Below are positions 61,262 to 64,000 of a stretch of 64,000 bases of DNA, one piece after another. The stretch is from NCBI GenBank assembly GCA_023229795.1, contig JALNYP010000014.1, forward strand, positions 4,487 through 68,486, read 5' to 3'. The notes below the pieces were generated by a model. It saw only the letters and a program-made list of their open reading frames with translations, did no database searches and was not told the DNA's origin. The number at the start of each line of letters is the position of its first letter. Within the stretch, counting starts at the first letter, position 1. Position numbers and translations under genes: made by a program. The DNA is from Syntrophobacterales bacterium. GTDB taxonomy: Bacteria > Desulfobacterota > Desulfobaccia > Desulfobaccales > 0-14-0-80-60-11.

Positions 61262-61584
61262 TGCTTAATCTCCGTATATCCTACTTCGGCAGCCTTATCA
61301 ATAAGCCATTTCCCAATACTATAGGCAACATCCGCCCTAAGTAAAATTCCCACTTGAATTTCTCTCACAAACTTCCCGCCTTTCCTACTAATTTCTTTTG
61401 GCTTATTCTCCCCTATTTCTAACGTTATATTGTCAGGAGCGGTTCGTCTTTCCACGAAAAACTCAACTAGGATATCGCCTGCTGGTATAGGCCCACCATG
61501 AACACCTGTGGCTGCAATCAGCTTGTAGTCGACATTTTGTTCATAAAAAACTGTAATTTGTCTCGGTTCAGGTTTTCCGCCCAT
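61258..61584 (-). CDS. AT-rich operon gene 1, unknown function
   Basis: 108 residues. ITVFYEQNVDYKLIAATGVH and ILVEFFVERRTAPDNITLE form a beta-rich start, and VREIQVGILLRADVAYSIGKWL a C-terminal helix in the style of DUF3467-like proteins, recalled from memory. GGAGG lies about 8 nt upstream of the ATG, and a good promoter lies just before it. First gene of the operon. Confidence 0.68.
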   Translation of the reverse strand: MGGKPEPRQITVFYEQNVDYKLIAATGVHGGPIPAGDILVEFFVERRTAPDNITLEIGENKPKEISRKGGKFVREIQVGILLRADVAYSIGKWLIDKAAEVGYTEIKQ

Positions 61585-61606
61585 ATTTTATCCTCCAGAA
61601 TATGAT

Positions 61607-61635
61607 TTTATATATCATTCTTGATAGTAGGTCAA
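61607..61635 (-). promoter_or_regulatory. Sigma-70-type promoter of the AT-rich operon
   Basis: On the minus strand TTGACC (61635-61630) and TATAAA (61612-61607) are separated by exactly 17 nt. Transcription would start near 61600, giving a leader of about 16 nt that contains the GGAGG site. Confidence 0.7.
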
Positions 61636-62037
61636 TTTTAATTTATAGTTCCACCCCCCAAAAAAATCAATGTATACCAAAATTATCAGTGAATAAATCG
61701 CAAAGAATCTTACAAATTTTCTATCAGAAATTGCCTTATTTTTGAAAGAACCTCTGGTTTATTTGACCATAAAATTCCTTGCAAAGCCAAAAATTAGGGG
61801 CAACCAAATCAAATTAGGACCAGAGGGAGCCTGATGCGGGTTCCGGTTTGGATTTTGGGATCTGGGCTTTATATTTGTCGCCGCTTTAGGTCCCGGCGCC
61901 AAGGCGGCTTCCCGATAAGCAAAAAAACTGTTTAATTATCTTCTTATTTAAGCAAGAATAGCAATGTCAGAGGCGTGAACCGTGTTCAGGTTGCCGCCTT
62001 AACCCCAGAACCCAGAACTTAAAACGAAGAACCCATC
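61636..62037. other. AT-rich intergenic region
   Basis: No gene is supported. AT-rich sequence to about 61960 gives way to GC-rich sequence before the phosphoesterase. The transition probably marks the edge of the acquired island. Confidence 0.45.
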
Positions 62038-62781
62038 ATGCGCCTGGCCGTTATTGCCGATATCCACAGCAACCTGGAAGCCCTGGACTGCGTTCTGGGC
62101 CAGATCGACCAGGAGGGCGTGGACGCCATCCTGAACCTGGGAGACCTGGTGGGCTACAACGCCAGCCCCAACGAGTGCCTAGAGCTGCTCCAGAGCCGCA
62201 ACGTCTGGAGCCTGGCGGGCAACCACGACCTGGCCCTGTTCGATCCGGAACGGGCTCAGCATTTTAACATCATCGCCTACCAGGCCCTGATGTGGTGCCG
62301 GGAGCAGGTGCGTCCGGAATTCCTGGAATATCTCCAGGGATTGCCTTTGCTGAAAGAACAACCGGGGGTCTTTCTGGCCTGCCACGGCACCCCGGGCAGC
62401 CCCGATACCTATATCGCTTACCATTTCCAGGGCAAGCGGGTCTTAAAGCACCTGTTGCATCAACCGAAACTGCGGGTGTGCTTCTTCGGGCACACCCACC
62501 GGCGGGCCTTGTGGTATCGGGATATCCGGGGCACCGTGGCCGTCCGGCGGATTTCCCCCGACAAAATGCGGTTATCCCTGAACGAACATTATCTCATCAA
62601 CCCCGGCAGCGTGGGCCAACCCCGGGACGGCAATCCCGAAGCCGCCTACGCCATTTTCGACGACCAGGAGTTCTCCATCCAGTTCAAATCCGCCCCCTAT
62701 GATATCCGCGGGGCGCAACGCCGCATCCTGGCCGCGGGGCTGCCGCCTTTTCTGGCGGAGCGCCTGGCCCAGGGGGCTTAG
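62038..62781 (+). CDS. YfcE/CpdA-like metallophosphoesterase (Metallophos_2)
   Basis: 247 residues with all metal motifs: AVIADIHSNLEAL, LNLGDLVGYN, LAGNHDLAL, ACHGTPGSPDTY and CFFGHTHRRALW, and NPGSVGQPRDGNP near the end, which is typical for this clade. A cytoplasmic phosphodiesterase of unknown substrate. Unlike the gene at 26.1 kb, its GNHD motif is intact. Confidence 0.88.
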   Translation: MRLAVIADIHSNLEALDCVLGQIDQEGVDAILNLGDLVGYNASPNECLELLQSRNVWSLAGNHDLALFDPERAQHFNIIAYQALMWCREQVRPEFLEYLQGLPLLKEQPGVFLACHGTPGSPDTYIAYHFQGKRVLKHLLHQPKLRVCFFGHTHRRALWYRDIRGTVAVRRISPDKMRLSLNEHYLINPGSVGQPRDGNPEAAYAIFDDQEFSIQFKSAPYDIRGAQRRILAAGLPPFLAERLAQGA

Positions 62782-62924
62782 GTAGTTTTCATCCGGAAAG
62801 GTTATCTGGATGAAATAATTAAATAAAAGGTAATTTTTCAATCACGTTTTAACTCGGAAAGTGTTATCTTATTTGAAGTAACAGACTGATTTAATTTAGA
62901 AAGATAACTTACCGAGGTTGGCAC

Positions 62925-64000
62925 ATGCGTCAAAAACGGGACCCGCAACGGAACCTTTTGCACCTGATGGCGAGGAATAAAGTGGCCCGGGAACTGGAGG
63001 CCATTTCCCTGGTCCTGGACCAAAATCCGGGTGTCCTGGACCTGGTTTTTCGGGACCTGGTGAAATACCAGCGGGTGGATACCGGGCGCGACGGCATGAC
63101 GGCCGAACAGGCGTTGCGTTGCGCCATTTTGAAGCAATACCGGGAATTGACTTATGAGGAGCTGGCCTTTCATCTGGAAGACTCCATCGCCTTCCGGTCT
63201 TTTGCCCGGCTGGGTATGGGGCAATATCCCTGCGGCTCTGCGTTGCAGGAGAACATCAAAGCCATTACCGCCGAGACCTGGGAAGCTATTAACCGGGTGC
63301 TCCTGGAACAGGCGGCGCAACAAAAAGTGGAGAAGGGCCGCATGGTGCGGCTGGATTCCACCGTGGTGGAAACCCATATCCATCATCCCACCGATTCCAC
63401 CTTGTTGCTGGACGGCATCCGGGTGATCACCCGTCTGCTGCAGGCCGGCAAGACCCTGAAGCCGACGCCGTGGTACAGCTTTACTGATCATCAACGGGCC
63501 GCCAAGAAACGGGGGTTGCAGATTCTCAACGCCCGGAAGGACCAAGTGAGGCACAAGGCGTACCGGGAGTTGTTGTCCCTGGCCCGCAAAGTGCTGGGGT
63601 ATGCCCAGCAGGCCATTACTGAACTCAAAGGATTTGTGGGGGCGAACCTGGAAGAGACCATCGCCGCTCACCAAATCCTGGACCAACTGGAAAGGGCGGT
63701 AGCGCTGCTGTCGCGGGTGCTTTCGCAGACCGAGCGCCGGGTGCTCCGGGGGGAGAAGGTGCCCGCCGGCGAGAAGGTGGTCTCCTTCTTTGAGTGCCAC
63801 ACCGATGTGATCGTCAAGGGCAGACGGGACACCCAGTATGGGCATAAGATTTTTCTGAGCGGCGGCCGCTCCGGCCTGATCCTGGACTGTGTCATCACCC
63901 AGGGCAATCCCGCCGATGCTGCCATGTTCCCGGATTTGCTCACCCGGCAGGAAGCGATCTATGGCCGCATTCCTCTGAAGACCGCGGCGGACGGCGGCTT
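62925..64000 (+). CDS. ISNCY (ISDol1-type) transposase, 3' end cut by the window
   Basis: An open frame from ATG 62925 (GAGG 7 nt upstream) to the window end, 358 codons. It starts MRQKRDPQRNLLHLMARNK and includes TYEELAFHLEDSIAFRSFAR, RLDSTVVETHIHHPTDSTLL (first catalytic Asp), YGHKIFLSGGRSGLILDCVI (second Asp region) and KTAADGG at the edge. This is the IS1182/ISNCY-like DDE transposase. The 140 nt upstream are AT-rich and must hold the left inverted repeat, which cannot be defined without the right end. Confidence 0.88.
   Translation, partial: MRQKRDPQRNLLHLMARNKVARELEAISLVLDQNPGVLDLVFRDLVKYQRVDTGRDGMTAEQALRCAILKQYRELTYEELAFHLEDSIAFRSFARLGMGQYPCGSALQENIKAITAETWEAINRVLLEQAAQQKVEKGRMVRLDSTVVETHIHHPTDSTLLLDGIRVITRLLQAGKTLKPTPWYSFTDHQRAAKKRGLQILNARKDQVRHKAYRELLSLARKVLGYAQQAITELKGFVGANLEETIAAHQILDQLERAVALLSRVLSQTERRVLRGEKVPAGEKVVSFFECHTDVIVKGRRDTQYGHKIFLSGGRSGLILDCVITQGNPADAAMFPDLLTRQEAIYGRIPLKTAADGG

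Overview
The window looks like chromosome of a GC-rich deltaproteobacterium (Desulfobacterota, Syntrophobacter/Desulfobacca-like). This rests on an ISNCY (ISDol1-type) transposase, an orphan NtrC-type regulator, a PEP-CTERM exoprotein, a probable selenoprotein, isc and housekeeping genes in short unlinked units, and many intergenic palindromes ending in CCCTAC. The assignment comes from gene content and memory, not from a search.

Layout. 1-8.75 kb: edge-truncated GT87-like membrane glycosyltransferase, GT9 heptosyltransferase, NagZ, a LutA-like protein, a sigma-54 response regulator and a membrane-fused spermidine-synthase-like protein. 8.75-11.7 kb holds several items that simple ORF calling misses: a structured RNA in front of a 50-residue membrane protein, an antisense HMA-domain gene with an in-frame UGA that reads as selenocysteine, two BamE-like paralogues, and an HU gene followed 10 nt later by a long, Alu-containing SRP RNA. 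11.8-16.3 kb: flavodoxin-fold oxidoreductase, then a periplasmic binding protein overlapping a hybrid histidine kinase. 16.4-22.9 kb: a minus-strand cluster of GTP cyclohydrolase II/RibD-reductase fusion, medium-chain dehydrogenase, PTPS/QueD-like protein, GT4 glycosyltransferase and methyltransferase, interrupted by an AT-rich proteasome-like Ntn-hydrolase gene. It may make a glycosylated, methylated pterin or pyrimidine-derived compound.

23-38.7 kb is mostly housekeeping: ndk, an EF-G, pdxA, proC, ispG, two crotonase-fold enzymes and purB. Among these are two tandem small paralogues with a shared Cys/His tail, a stand-alone E1-like (ThiF) protein and an L,D-transpeptidase. 38.8-53 kb: chrA, a membrane protein of unknown role, a SagB-type nitroreductase, an AT-rich adhesin-E-like gene beside a 126-bp MITE, an isc pair whose desulfurase lacks the PLP lysine, a CBS/HPP pair, an old yellow enzyme, a PEP-CTERM C39-like protein, pgsA, dtd, a cupin and a JAMM-motif protein.

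53.4-64 kb: two overlapping binding-protein genes directly followed by a PAS/HisKA_3 kinase, with no permease; an RNase II/R-family enzyme; a frameshifted IS1-type transposase remnant; an AT-rich three-gene operon of unknown function with its own promoter and terminator; a phosphoesterase; and an ISNCY transposase running off the window.

No tRNA, 16S/23S rRNA, CRISPR array or prophage was recognised.
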